Origin: Nitrospira sp.
Lineage (GTDB): Bacteria > Nitrospirota > Nitrospiria > Nitrospirales > Nitrospiraceae
Assembly (NCBI GenBank): GCA_029194675.1
Contig: JARFXP010000002.1
Span: 186,001-250,000 of the forward strand
Reading direction: 5' to 3'
Length of the DNA: 64,000 nucleotides
The notes below the pieces were generated by a model. That model did no database searches and was not told the DNA's origin. It saw nothing but the letters and a program-made list of their open reading frames with translations. Below, one piece after another: positions 26,464 through 34,593 of this stretch (position 1 is the stretch's first letter; every line of letters starts with the position of its first letter). A program made the position numbers and the translations under genes.

Positions 26464-27583
26464 AGACTGGTATTTCTGGTCTCATCGTCTCGATCTGGCT
26501 CGGGCCGCGCGGGAAGCGGGCTATGATGTCATCGTGGCGGCTCGTGTGACTGACCATGGAGAACGGATCCAAAGAGAAGGATTTCAGCTTGAGCCGTTGG
26601 AGATGGTCCGTCGGAGCCGCAATCTGTTCCGTGAGGTGATCGCTGTTGCCGAACTCGTGCGATTGTATCGGCGCGTCAGACCCGACGTCGTTCACCATGT
26701 GGCCATGAAGCCGATTCTGTACGGATCTCTGGCTGCGTGGGTTGCGCGGGTTCCGGCGGTCATCAACGCATTCGCCGGTCTTGGGTATACCTTCATGGAC
26801 GAACGGAACCAGCTGTTACGCTGGTGCGTGAAGACGGCGTTAAGAATCGTCCTCAGTTTGGGGCATTCTGTCGTGCTGGTACAAAATCACGATGATCAAG
26901 ACCGGCTCGTCGGAGAGGGGCTGGTCCCTGTCTCTCGAACGAGAATTATTGCCGGTTCCGGCATCGATGTCGCGATGTATTCCTTACAGCCGCAACCGTC
27001 CGGTGTCCCGATCGTTGTTCTGCCGGCACGCATGCTCTGGGACAAAGGTGTGGGAGAATTTGTAGAGGCTGCAAGACGGTTGAAGCGGAAAGGCGTCGAT
27101 GCGCGGTTCATCCTCGTCGGTCGACGGGATGAGCATAACCCCGCGGCTATCACGGAGATCCGCCTGAAGGAGTGGGTGAAGGAAGGAGTGGTCGAGTGGT
27201 GGGGACATCGAGAGGATATGCCGGCTGTCTATGCCGCGGCCATGCTCGTCGTGCTGCCATCGTATCGAGAGGGGCTTCCTAAAGTGCTGTTGGAAGCGGC
27301 AGCCTGCGGCAAGGCCATGGTGGCCACGGATGTTCCAGGTTGTCGAGAGATTGTGCGTGATCGATTTAACGGGTTGTTGGTTCCCCCTAAAGATTCCGTG
27401 GCGTTGGCGACGGCCATTGAAGAACTGCTGATCGACCAGAAGTCGCGTGAGGTCATGGGACAGCGAAGCCGGACCCGTGTCATGGCGGAATGGTCCGGCT
27501 CCCGAATCGCTGAACAGGTACTTGGTCTCTACCATGACATGGTGAAGGTCGCGGCCATCGATCGTTCCCATGGGTATGCATGA
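26426..27583 (+). CDS. Glycosyltransferase family 4 (PglA/WbpX-like GT-B)
   Basis: A 385-residue GT-B enzyme. The acceptor domain begins LLYLITEDWYFWSHRLDLARAAREAG and includes VVHHVAMKPILYGSLAA. The donor domain has LPARMLWDKGVGEFVEAARRL and LPSYREGLPKVLLEAAACG, the EX7E motif. The ATG at 26426 was chosen; a GTG at 26420 is two codons earlier. The gene overlaps asnB by 38 bases and the epimerase by four. It probably adds the second sugar onto a lipid-linked N-acetyl sugar, judging by its neighbours. Confidence 0.88.
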   Translation: MRDRPRLLYLITEDWYFWSHRLDLARAAREAGYDVIVAARVTDHGERIQREGFQLEPLEMVRRSRNLFREVIAVAELVRLYRRVRPDVVHHVAMKPILYGSLAAWVARVPAVINAFAGLGYTFMDERNQLLRWCVKTALRIVLSLGHSVVLVQNHDDQDRLVGEGLVPVSRTRIIAGSGIDVAMYSLQPQPSGVPIVVLPARMLWDKGVGEFVEAARRLKRKGVDARFILVGRRDEHNPAAITEIRLKEWVKEGVVEWWGHREDMPAVYAAAMLVVLPSYREGLPKVLLEAAACGKAMVATDVPGCREIVRDRFNGLLVPPKDSVALATAIEELLIDQKSREVMGQRSRTRVMAEWSGSRIAEQVLGLYHDMVKVAAIDRSHGYA

Positions 27584-28569
27584 CCAAAGTGCTGGTCACA
27601 GGTGCTGCGGGGTTTCTGGGATCGTCGCTTGTCAAAGCGCTAGGTCGGTCTGGGTATCACATGCGAGCGCTTCTGCATGATGCGTCGCGATCCATCTCGT
27701 TCTTGCCGGATATCGAAACAGTCGTTGCGGACATCCAGGATTCGAAGGCGATCCGGGAGATAGCGGTTGGCTGTGAGGTGATCGTGCATCTTGCGGCCAA
27801 GGCCCATGCCATCGATGATTCCGGGGCGGCGGAGGACTACGAGGCCGTCAACGTCGACGGGACGAAGCACATCTTGGAGGCAGCCGTGAGATCCGGGGTA
27901 AGCCGCATCGTGTTTGCAAGTTCGGTCAAAGTCTTCGGCGAGGAGACGAGGGGGTGTATCGATGAATCGCGGACTCCCGATCCTCGGACTGCCTACGGCC
28001 GGTCAAAATGGCAGGCGGAGCAACTTGTTTCGGAGTACGCAGAGCGACATGGCCTCACAGCCGTCTCACTCCGGCTTCCGATGGTCTATGGTCCGACAAG
28101 GAAAGGCAACCTGTATCGAATGATCGAAGCGATCGATCACGGGCGGTTTCCGGCCTTGCCTCGTCTCTCGGCGGTCCGGAGTCTTTTGCATGTTGAGAAT
28201 TTTGTACAGGCGGTGTTGCTGTGTCTTCGTGTGCCGTGTTTTAATCGAGCTGCGTATATCGTCACCGATACCGAGCCGTATTGCGTGACCGACCTCTATG
28301 ACTGGTTGCGGGTCGGATTAGGGAAGCCTCATCCTCGATGGCGAGTGCCGCTCTGGATGCTCAAGGGCGGTGCGCGGTGCGGCGATGTGCTTCGATTCAT
28401 CGGTGGCCGGCAGGTTCCCTTGACGACGGAGCAACTGACCAAGCTTATCGACTGTGCCTGGTATAGTTCCACGGCCATCGAGCGGGAATTGGATTATCGG
28501 GCTACGCATTCTTTCGAGAAAACGGTCCCTGAGCTGATCGCGTTTTATCGCGAAGGCGCATCGGTTTAA
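27580..28569 (+). CDS. NAD-dependent epimerase/reductase (WbpV-like)
   Basis: A 329-residue short-chain dehydrogenase. VLVTGAAGFLGSSLVKALGRSG binds NAD(P), FASSVKVFGEET carries the catalytic serine region, and YGRSKWQAEQL carries YxxxK. The order GT4, this gene, then a WbpL/WecA-like transferase matches clusters that reduce UDP-4-keto-6-deoxy-GlcNAc to UDP-QuiNAc or UDP-FucNAc before initiation. A WbpM-like 4,6-dehydratase at 34.6 kb would supply that substrate. Specificity is inferred from context. Confidence 0.83.
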   Translation: MTKVLVTGAAGFLGSSLVKALGRSGYHMRALLHDASRSISFLPDIETVVADIQDSKAIREIAVGCEVIVHLAAKAHAIDDSGAAEDYEAVNVDGTKHILEAAVRSGVSRIVFASSVKVFGEETRGCIDESRTPDPRTAYGRSKWQAEQLVSEYAERHGLTAVSLRLPMVYGPTRKGNLYRMIEAIDHGRFPALPRLSAVRSLLHVENFVQAVLLCLRVPCFNRAAYIVTDTEPYCVTDLYDWLRVGLGKPHPRWRVPLWMLKGGARCGDVLRFIGGRQVPLTTEQLTKLIDCAWYSSTAIERELDYRATHSFEKTVPELIAFYREGASV

Positions 28570-28651
28570 TCCGGACTGACCTAATGCGCCAGCCACCTTG
28601 GTTTCTGCTTGTTTCTTACTGAGATAAGCTTTAGCAGCTAACGACGCTCCC

Positions 28652-29803
28652 ATGCCGACCATCATCCTCGCCCTTCCTGCGGTTTTGGCTTTTGTTTCCG
28701 CCTGGTGGATCACAAGAAAGTTGTGCTCGCCGAATTCGTTCCTCTCAATACTCGCTCATCCCAACGAACGGACATTGCATTCCATGCCGACTCCCCAGAC
28801 CGGCGGGTTAGCCGTCATTGCCAGTGTGGTGATCAGTCTCGTTTTGGCTGCCAGTGTTTTGGCGATTATCCAACCTTCGAAGCCTATATTGCCGAAAGGC
28901 GTGGCGTCAGGGAGTGTGTGGATCGTGGTTTCGATGCTCCTGATCTTTGTCGTCTCTTTCCTCGATGACTGCATAGGTCTTCCTGCAAGGCTGCGTCTGG
29001 GTGTTCAGGCACTCTCCGCTTTTATCATCATTGGGGGTATCGGTTTGACATTGTCTTCCATCCCAATACCAGGAAGACCGAATATCCCGCTTGGGATAGC
29101 CGCAATTCCGGTCAGTGTCCTCGTCCTCCTCTGGATGGCGAATCTCTATAACTTTATGGACGGTATGGACGGCTTTGCAGGCGGAATGACGTTTTTTGGG
29201 TTCGGATTTCTCGCATATTTCGGGTGGCAGGCCCATTTCCCGGTCATGGTCATCATCGCCACGTTCGTTGCGATGGGCGCGCTGGGATTTCTCACCCATA
29301 ATTTCCCGCCTGCGCGTATCTTCATGGGCGATGCGGGGAGCATTACCATTGGATTCTTGGCGGGGACATTGATGATCCTTGGAGTTCGCGACGGAATATT
29401 CGAGTTGTGGGTCCCGGTCATGATCTTCTCCCCATTCATTGTGGACGCGACGGTGACTCTGATCCGACGGGCGCTCCATCGCAAAAAGATCTGGCAAGCT
29501 CACCGGGAGCATTATTATCAGCGATTGGTCTTGAGCGGATGGAGCCATCGCCGGACCGTGCTTGCAGAGTATGGGGTCATGATGCTGTGCGGAGGGCTGG
29601 CTGTTCTGTATCATCACTCGACGGACAAAGTGCGACTCATTATTCTTGCTGTATGGGTCGGCATGTTTGTCCTACTCGGGAGCTTGGTAGGCAAGTTGGA
29701 GCGGAATGGGAAGGTCGCCCACTGCCTTCGAGATCCTGTTCCATCAGGCGGAGACGCTGAAGCGCCGGTTCAAGACCCTCCACATGTCGTCGTCAAGACA
29801 TAG
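28652..29803 (+). CDS. Undecaprenyl-phosphate sugar-1-phosphate transferase (WecA/WbpL/MraY family)
   Basis: A 383-residue membrane enzyme with about eleven helices that starts glycan synthesis by moving a sugar-1-phosphate onto undecaprenyl phosphate. Active-site motifs are HPNERTLHSMPTPQTGG, SFLDDCIGLPARLRL (aspartates), NLYNFMDGMDGFAGGM and IFMGDAGSITIGF. RALHRKKIWQAHREHYYQRL is the cytoplasmic loop that binds the sugar part in WecA-like enzymes. With the WbpV-like gene upstream, QuiNAc or FucNAc is the likely first sugar. The C-terminal end overlaps the next gene by 20 bases. Confidence 0.92.
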   Translation: MPTIILALPAVLAFVSAWWITRKLCSPNSFLSILAHPNERTLHSMPTPQTGGLAVIASVVISLVLAASVLAIIQPSKPILPKGVASGSVWIVVSMLLIFVVSFLDDCIGLPARLRLGVQALSAFIIIGGIGLTLSSIPIPGRPNIPLGIAAIPVSVLVLLWMANLYNFMDGMDGFAGGMTFFGFGFLAYFGWQAHFPVMVIIATFVAMGALGFLTHNFPPARIFMGDAGSITIGFLAGTLMILGVRDGIFELWVPVMIFSPFIVDATVTLIRRALHRKKIWQAHREHYYQRLVLSGWSHRRTVLAEYGVMMLCGGLAVLYHHSTDKVRLIILAVWVGMFVLLGSLVGKLERNGKVAHCLRDPVPSGGDAEAPVQDPPHVVVKT

Positions 29804-30599
29804 CTTGAAATCCGATCTTGCCGAAGACCGATCGACGAACAGCAAGGACCTCTTGCATTTCGCCGTCCGGTTGCGGAATGAAGGCCGCTTCTTTCGTCGA
29901 GGCGACCCGGAAATGGAGGATTTGTTCAAGGGGAGCATCGATCGATTCTGCCAGATCGCCCTTCGGCTGAGCGCGGCCAAGCGGGTGCTCGATGTCGGGT
30001 CTGGACAAGGTTTATTGCTCTTGTTTCTGGCCGAACTGGGTCACGAGTGTCATGGGCTCGATGTGAAGGATCAGCCTTCGATTTACCCTGATACGTATGG
30101 GAAAGGCATTACGTTTCAGCTTTGCAATGTGGAAGCAGATGCGATTCCCTATCCCGACGAATCATTCGATGCCGTGGTGTGCTGCCAGGTGCTTGAACAT
30201 TTTTCACATTCTCATCTGCCGGCGGTCCGTGAAATGAGGCGAGTGTTGCGGCCGGGAGGAGTCCTGGAGATCGACGTGCCCAACGTCGCCAGTTTTAGAA
30301 ACCGGAGCCGTCTGTTGCGAGGAAAGCATATTACCTACGACTATGCCGATCACTATCTTCATGCGACCCCCATCCTGTACAAGGGCATGTCGTATTATCC
30401 CCGCCGACACAATCGCGAGTTTACCCGGGGTGAGTTGGAGTTGCTGCTGGACTCGGCGGGGTTCGAAAGATATGAGGTGTCCTTCCTGAAGTCCAGGCGG
30501 TACCGCGAGGGGATGGAGCGGATGAAATCAGTGGGTACGGCGATGAAAGACATGATTCCGTCTCTTCGGAAATCTCTGATCGCGTTCGCCTACAAGTGA
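29784..30599 (+). CDS. Class I SAM-dependent methyltransferase
   Basis: A 271-residue methyltransferase with RVLDVGSGQGLLLLFLAELG, AVVCCQVLEHFSHSHLPAV and MRRVLRPGGVLEIDVPN. The ATG at 29784 gives a 20-base overlap with the transferase; the frame is open further back to 29706 but those 26 codons lie wholly within the upstream gene and look non-conserved. Substrate unknown. Confidence 0.82.
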   Translation: MSSSRHSLKSDLAEDRSTNSKDLLHFAVRLRNEGRFFRRGDPEMEDLFKGSIDRFCQIALRLSAAKRVLDVGSGQGLLLLFLAELGHECHGLDVKDQPSIYPDTYGKGITFQLCNVEADAIPYPDESFDAVVCCQVLEHFSHSHLPAVREMRRVLRPGGVLEIDVPNVASFRNRSRLLRGKHITYDYADHYLHATPILYKGMSYYPRRHNREFTRGELELLLDSAGFERYEVSFLKSRRYREGMERMKSVGTAMKDMIPSLRKSLIAFAYK

Positions 30600-31828
30600 T
30601 GAGTTGGACGAAGGATAGGATGCAGATGGAGGCGAGGCGAGCGGCAGGCTGGACGACGACTGCGCTCGGATTCACGATTCCACTGTGGGTAGTCGCGGAC
30701 GGTATCCTCGTCGTTCTGCTCGTGTTGTGTTGGGCGGCCTCTGGCGGATGGCGTGAAAGACTTCGCCGGATGACGGCAAATCCTGTGGCGCTCACCGCTT
30801 TGTTGTTGTTCGGGTGGTTGCTGGCAGGATCCTTTTGGGGGCTGGGCACACCTGATGAACGGATGCTGGCGGTGAAGAAGTATGCCGATCTCCTGCTTAT
30901 CCCTTTGTTGATTTCAATGGCGGTCGATGCCCAGGAGCGCAATCGCGCAATCTCGGCCTTGGCGGCCTCATTACTAGTGACGTTGGCACTCTCGTTCATA
31001 TTAGGTTTGGGGTTCCTTCCAACAGGCGGGTTCATCAAAGGCGAGATGGGCAATCCGTTCGTGTTTAAGAAACACACCACGCATAACGTCCTGATGGCGT
31101 TCGGCGCGCTGCTCTTTGCCCTGCTGGCCTGGAAATCCTCACACAGGTGGGTGCGATGGGGGTGGGGGAGCGCGTCAGTCTTGGCCGCAGGTAATGTCTT
31201 GTTGATGGTCCAAGGCCGAACTGGGTATGTCGTGCTGGCCGGCCTCGCCATCCTGGCTTTTCATATGACCTTCGGATGGCGAGGAATACTCGCGTCGATG
31301 GTGGCGCTAAGCGTGACATTTTCGACAGCATACCAGGTTTCATCTGCATTCCATGAACGGGTGAATCTTGCGGTCTCCAGTGTCACACAGTGGAATCCGA
31401 AGGTGGCTGTAGTGGATGACCCGATAGGCTGGCGATTGGAATATTTCTATCACACCGCTGAGATCATTCAGGACCACCCACTGATAGGTATCGGCACCGG
31501 AGGGTTTGTTCAAGCGTATCGGGCGCGGACAGAGCAAGCCGGTCTCGATGTTCCTCCCCATCCCCACAATCAATACCTCTTTATTCTGGCACAAGTAGGC
31601 ATAGTCGGACTTGGGTTACTGCTCTGGTTGTTTGTACAACAGTGGCGATCGGCGTCTCTTACCGGCGACGAGACGTATAGATTACTTGCCAGAGGGTTGG
31701 TGGTCACCATAGCGGTGGGATGTTTCTTCAACCCTTTTCTCGTCGACCATACGGAGAAACTATTTTACTGCTTGTTCTCCGGTCTCATGTATTCCGGGCC
31801 TGATTCACAATGTGATGCGAGGGCATGA
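30596..31828 (+). CDS. O-antigen ligase/polymerase family membrane protein (Wzy_C)
   Basis: A 410-residue protein with about ten to twelve membrane helices. The Wzy_C/WaaL-type periplasmic loop region has WRLEYFYHTAEIIQDHPLIGIGTGGF and the conserved PHPHNQYLFILAQVG. It either ligates undecaprenyl-linked O-chain to the lipid A core or polymerises repeat units; WaaL and Wzy cannot be told apart from these motifs. The GTG start overlaps the upstream TGA (an ATG follows one codon later), and the stop overlaps the next gene by four bases. Confidence 0.87.
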   Translation: MMSWTKDRMQMEARRAAGWTTTALGFTIPLWVVADGILVVLLVLCWAASGGWRERLRRMTANPVALTALLLFGWLLAGSFWGLGTPDERMLAVKKYADLLLIPLLISMAVDAQERNRAISALAASLLVTLALSFILGLGFLPTGGFIKGEMGNPFVFKKHTTHNVLMAFGALLFALLAWKSSHRWVRWGWGSASVLAAGNVLLMVQGRTGYVVLAGLAILAFHMTFGWRGILASMVALSVTFSTAYQVSSAFHERVNLAVSSVTQWNPKVAVVDDPIGWRLEYFYHTAEIIQDHPLIGIGTGGFVQAYRARTEQAGLDVPPHPHNQYLFILAQVGIVGLGLLLWLFVQQWRSASLTGDETYRLLARGLVVTIAVGCFFNPFLVDHTEKLFYCLFSGLMYSGPDSQCDARA

Positions 31829-32625
31829 ATCTTTCCGCTTACATTATCGCCTTCAACGAGGCGAAGAAAATCGCCGACACCGTCAACAGCGTGCTGTGGG
31901 CCGACGAAATCATTGTGGCCGATTCTGCCAGTACCGACGAGACCGCTCGGATCGCACAGGACTTGGGAGCCCGTGTCGTCCAGATCCCATTCCGGGGATT
32001 CGGCCACCTGCGAAATCAAGCCATCAAAGCCTGTACACATGAATGGATTTTGAGCCTGGACACGGATGAACAGTGCACGCCGGAAGTGCGGGATGAAATC
32101 CTCGCGATACTTGCCGGAATTCCCGCCCACGACGCCTATCTTGTGCCGAGGCGGAATTACTTCATGGGACGCTGGATCAAACATTCCGGCTGGTATCCAA
32201 ATTTCCGCCAACCGCAATTGTTTCGAAAAGGGTCCATGAAATATCTGGAATCTCCTGTCCATGAAGGATATGAATTATTGACCGCCAAGCCGGTCGGTCG
32301 GCTGGCGCATGCGATTTGGCAGATTCCGTTCAGGGACTTTGAAGAGGTTGTCAAGAAGGCCAACCGCTATTCGTCGCTTGGGGTACTGAAGCTCGCCGAT
32401 CAACGAGTGTCGATGGGGACCGCATTGTTTCATGGCATCTGGTCGTTCCTCAAACATTATGTCGCGAAGCGAGGGTTTCTGGACGGATGGCCGGGGTTTG
32501 TCATTGCCTTCGGAAATTTCGAGGGAACGTTTTATCGGTATGCCAAGCGGTTCGAACAGCAGGAGATGTGGTCGCTTCCCAAACAGGGGCCTCTTCGACG
32601 CCGCGTTGACTCGCCATTGAAATGA
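31825..32625 (+). CDS. Glycosyltransferase family 2 (WaaE/KdtX-like core transferase)
   Basis: A 266-residue GT2 protein: LSAYIIAFNEAKKIADTVNS, ADEIIVADSASTDETARIA, SLDTDEQCTPEVRDEI (DxD region), then YFMGRWIKHSGWYPNFRQPQLF and SPVHEGYELL. These are the hallmarks of the WaaE/KdtX group that adds glucose or a similar sugar to the inner core. It overlaps both neighbours by four bases and sits between the ligase and a core GT2/GT9 pair. Confidence 0.9.
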   Translation: MNLSAYIIAFNEAKKIADTVNSVLWADEIIVADSASTDETARIAQDLGARVVQIPFRGFGHLRNQAIKACTHEWILSLDTDEQCTPEVRDEILAILAGIPAHDAYLVPRRNYFMGRWIKHSGWYPNFRQPQLFRKGSMKYLESPVHEGYELLTAKPVGRLAHAIWQIPFRDFEEVVKKANRYSSLGVLKLADQRVSMGTALFHGIWSFLKHYVAKRGFLDGWPGFVIAFGNFEGTFYRYAKRFEQQEMWSLPKQGPLRRRVDSPLK

Positions 32626-33437
32626 AGACAGCAGTGATCGTGACGACATACAACCGCCCTGATGCGCTGGCGGTTGTACTGGAAGGCTACTGCAGCCAAA
32701 GCGATCAAGATTTCGGGCTGCTGGTTGCAGATGACGGGTCAAAGGAGGAGACGGCCGAGGTCGTGCGGCAATTTGCACGGCGCACGCCGTTCCCGCTGAC
32801 GCATATTTGGCAGGAAGACCGTGGATTTCGTGCCGCAGCAATCCGCAATCGCGCTGTCGCAGCAGCGGAGGCCGACTACCTTATTTTCACAGACGGAGAT
32901 TGTGTTCCTTCCCGTCATTTTGTGGGTGTCCATAAGCGGCTTGCCGAACCAGGCTACTTCCTAGGATCGAACCGCGTATTACTCAATGCCGACTTGACGA
33001 ACCGTGTTGTCCGAGACCGGCTTCCGATTCATGAATGGACAGGAACCGATTGGGCGCTTTCCTGGTCGCGTCGGGAAGTCAATCGCTTGCTTCCATTGAT
33101 GAAATTGCCGGATGGTGCTTTTCGAAAATGGACGCCGGACCGTTGGAAAGGCATCAAGACCTGCAATCTCTCCATTTGGCGGACCGACTTGATCGGTGTG
33201 AACGGGCTTGACGAGTCCTACGAGGGGTGGGGGCTTGAAGATTCTGATTTGATTATTCGCCTTCTTCATGCCGGCGTCAAGCATAAGAATGCGCGCATGG
33301 CTGCGACGGTGTTTCATTTATGGCATCCCGAGCAGGATCGCATGAGGCTGCCCGACAATCAGGAACGTCTGGATGATCTTTTGCGTTCGTCGAACGTTCG
33401 AGCCGCCATTGGACTCGATCAACATGGTGGTCTCTGA
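32622..33437 (+). CDS. Glycosyltransferase family 2 with galactosyltransferase-like C-terminal domain
   Basis: A 271-residue protein. AVIVTTYNRPDALAVVLEGY and LLVADDGSKEETAEVV form the nucleotide-binding half, FTDGDCVPSRHF holds the DxD metal site. NLSIWRTDLIGVNGLDESYEGWGLEDSDLIIRLL is the second-domain motif found in chondroitin-polymerase-like and core galactosyltransferases. It is coupled to the previous gene and precedes a GT9 gene, so it is probably an LPS core enzyme. Confidence 0.88.
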   Translation: MKTAVIVTTYNRPDALAVVLEGYCSQSDQDFGLLVADDGSKEETAEVVRQFARRTPFPLTHIWQEDRGFRAAAIRNRAVAAAEADYLIFTDGDCVPSRHFVGVHKRLAEPGYFLGSNRVLLNADLTNRVVRDRLPIHEWTGTDWALSWSRREVNRLLPLMKLPDGAFRKWTPDRWKGIKTCNLSIWRTDLIGVNGLDESYEGWGLEDSDLIIRLLHAGVKHKNARMAATVFHLWHPEQDRMRLPDNQERLDDLLRSSNVRAAIGLDQHGGL

Positions 33438-33480
33438 TGCGGACCGGCCATCGTCCTGATGACGAAATCCGGATTGCGAA

Positions 33481-34593
33481 ATGAAGCGCGAAATGAACAG
33501 CGCGTTGGTCGTGTGTACGCGTCGAATCGGGGATGTCCTCTTGGCCACGCCGGTCGTTCGTTCGCTCAAGGCGGCGTTGCCCCAGCTGATGGTCGATATG
33601 CTCGTGTTCGAAGGGACCGAGGATATTGTATCGGCCAATCTTGATATCCGACGAATCTGGACGATTCCCGAACGTCCTCCGATCGGAACTCATCTGAGAT
33701 TACTCCGCTCGATTTGGCGTCGCTATGATGTCGCCCTTTCAGTCTTAGCCGGCGATCGCCCGACCTTTCACGCGTGGGTCGCCGGCCGATATCGCGTGGG
33801 AACGTTGTTGCCGGACAACAAATCACGGTGGAAACGGACCCTGCTCCATGAATGGATTCCGTTCGATAACCTCTATACCCATACGGTCGTGATGAATCTG
33901 CGGTTGCTTGCACCGTTAGAGATCAAACCTCTGGGAACACCCGTTGTCAGTTGGAAAGAGGAGGATGAAGCATCCGTTCATCGCCGGTTTCCTGGAGTAG
34001 TGAATCATCGACGATACGCCGTACTGCATGTCTCGCCGAAGTTTGTCTACAAGACCTGGTCGGTGGCCGGTTGGGCCGCACTTGGACGGTGGCTAGCCGA
34101 TCAGGGGCTTGTGGTCGTGGTGGCAGGAGGGACGTCGGATCAACGAGCCTACAGCGAGCAAGTGGTCGAGAGACTCCCGGATGCGGTGAATCTTGTCGGT
34201 CATCTGACATTGCCGGCGCTCGGGTATCTGCTCAGCCGAGCAGCCCTGTATGTCGGAACGGATACCGCTGTGAGCCACATGGCGGCGGCCATCGGTGCGC
34301 CGACCGTCGTCCTGTTCGGGCCATCGAATCCGGTGAAGTGGGGGCCCTGGCCGAAGAACTTCCCTGTCACAGCGCAGAGTCCATGGAAAACCCACGGATC
34401 GCAACGGCTGGAGAATGTCTACTTGCTTCAAGGAGAAGGAGACTGCGTGCCTTGCTTGGGCGAAGGCTGCGATCGCCATATCAATAGTTTGAGCAAGTGT
34501 CTGCAAGAGTTGTCCGTGAATCGTGTCATCCAGGTCGTCGAGATGCTGTTGGCGGAGCAGGAGCTTCGCGTTCGGACATCAGGATTCGCATGA
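33481..34593 (+). CDS. GT9 heptosyltransferase family glycosyltransferase
   Basis: A 370-residue enzyme and the fourth GT9 in the window. LVVCTRRIGDVLLATPVVRSL is the N-terminal signature, LHVSPKFVYKTW lies in the middle, and GTDTAVSHMAAAIGAPTVVLFGPSNPVKWGPW is the donor-site block. DCVPCLGEGCDRH resembles the C-terminal cysteine-rich end of many heptosyltransferases. It would add an additional heptose or related sugar to the core. It overlaps the WbpM-like gene by four bases. Confidence 0.9.
   Translation: MKREMNSALVVCTRRIGDVLLATPVVRSLKAALPQLMVDMLVFEGTEDIVSANLDIRRIWTIPERPPIGTHLRLLRSIWRRYDVALSVLAGDRPTFHAWVAGRYRVGTLLPDNKSRWKRTLLHEWIPFDNLYTHTVVMNLRLLAPLEIKPLGTPVVSWKEEDEASVHRRFPGVVNHRRYAVLHVSPKFVYKTWSVAGWAALGRWLADQGLVVVVAGGTSDQRAYSEQVVERLPDAVNLVGHLTLPALGYLLSRAALYVGTDTAVSHMAAAIGAPTVVLFGPSNPVKWGPWPKNFPVTAQSPWKTHGSQRLENVYLLQGEGDCVPCLGEGCDRHINSLSKCLQELSVNRVIQVVEMLLAEQELRVRTSGFA

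Noticed and set aside
28570..28651. Gap before the WecA-like gene examined for a promoter
   Set aside because: No hexamer pair with acceptable spacing was convincing.
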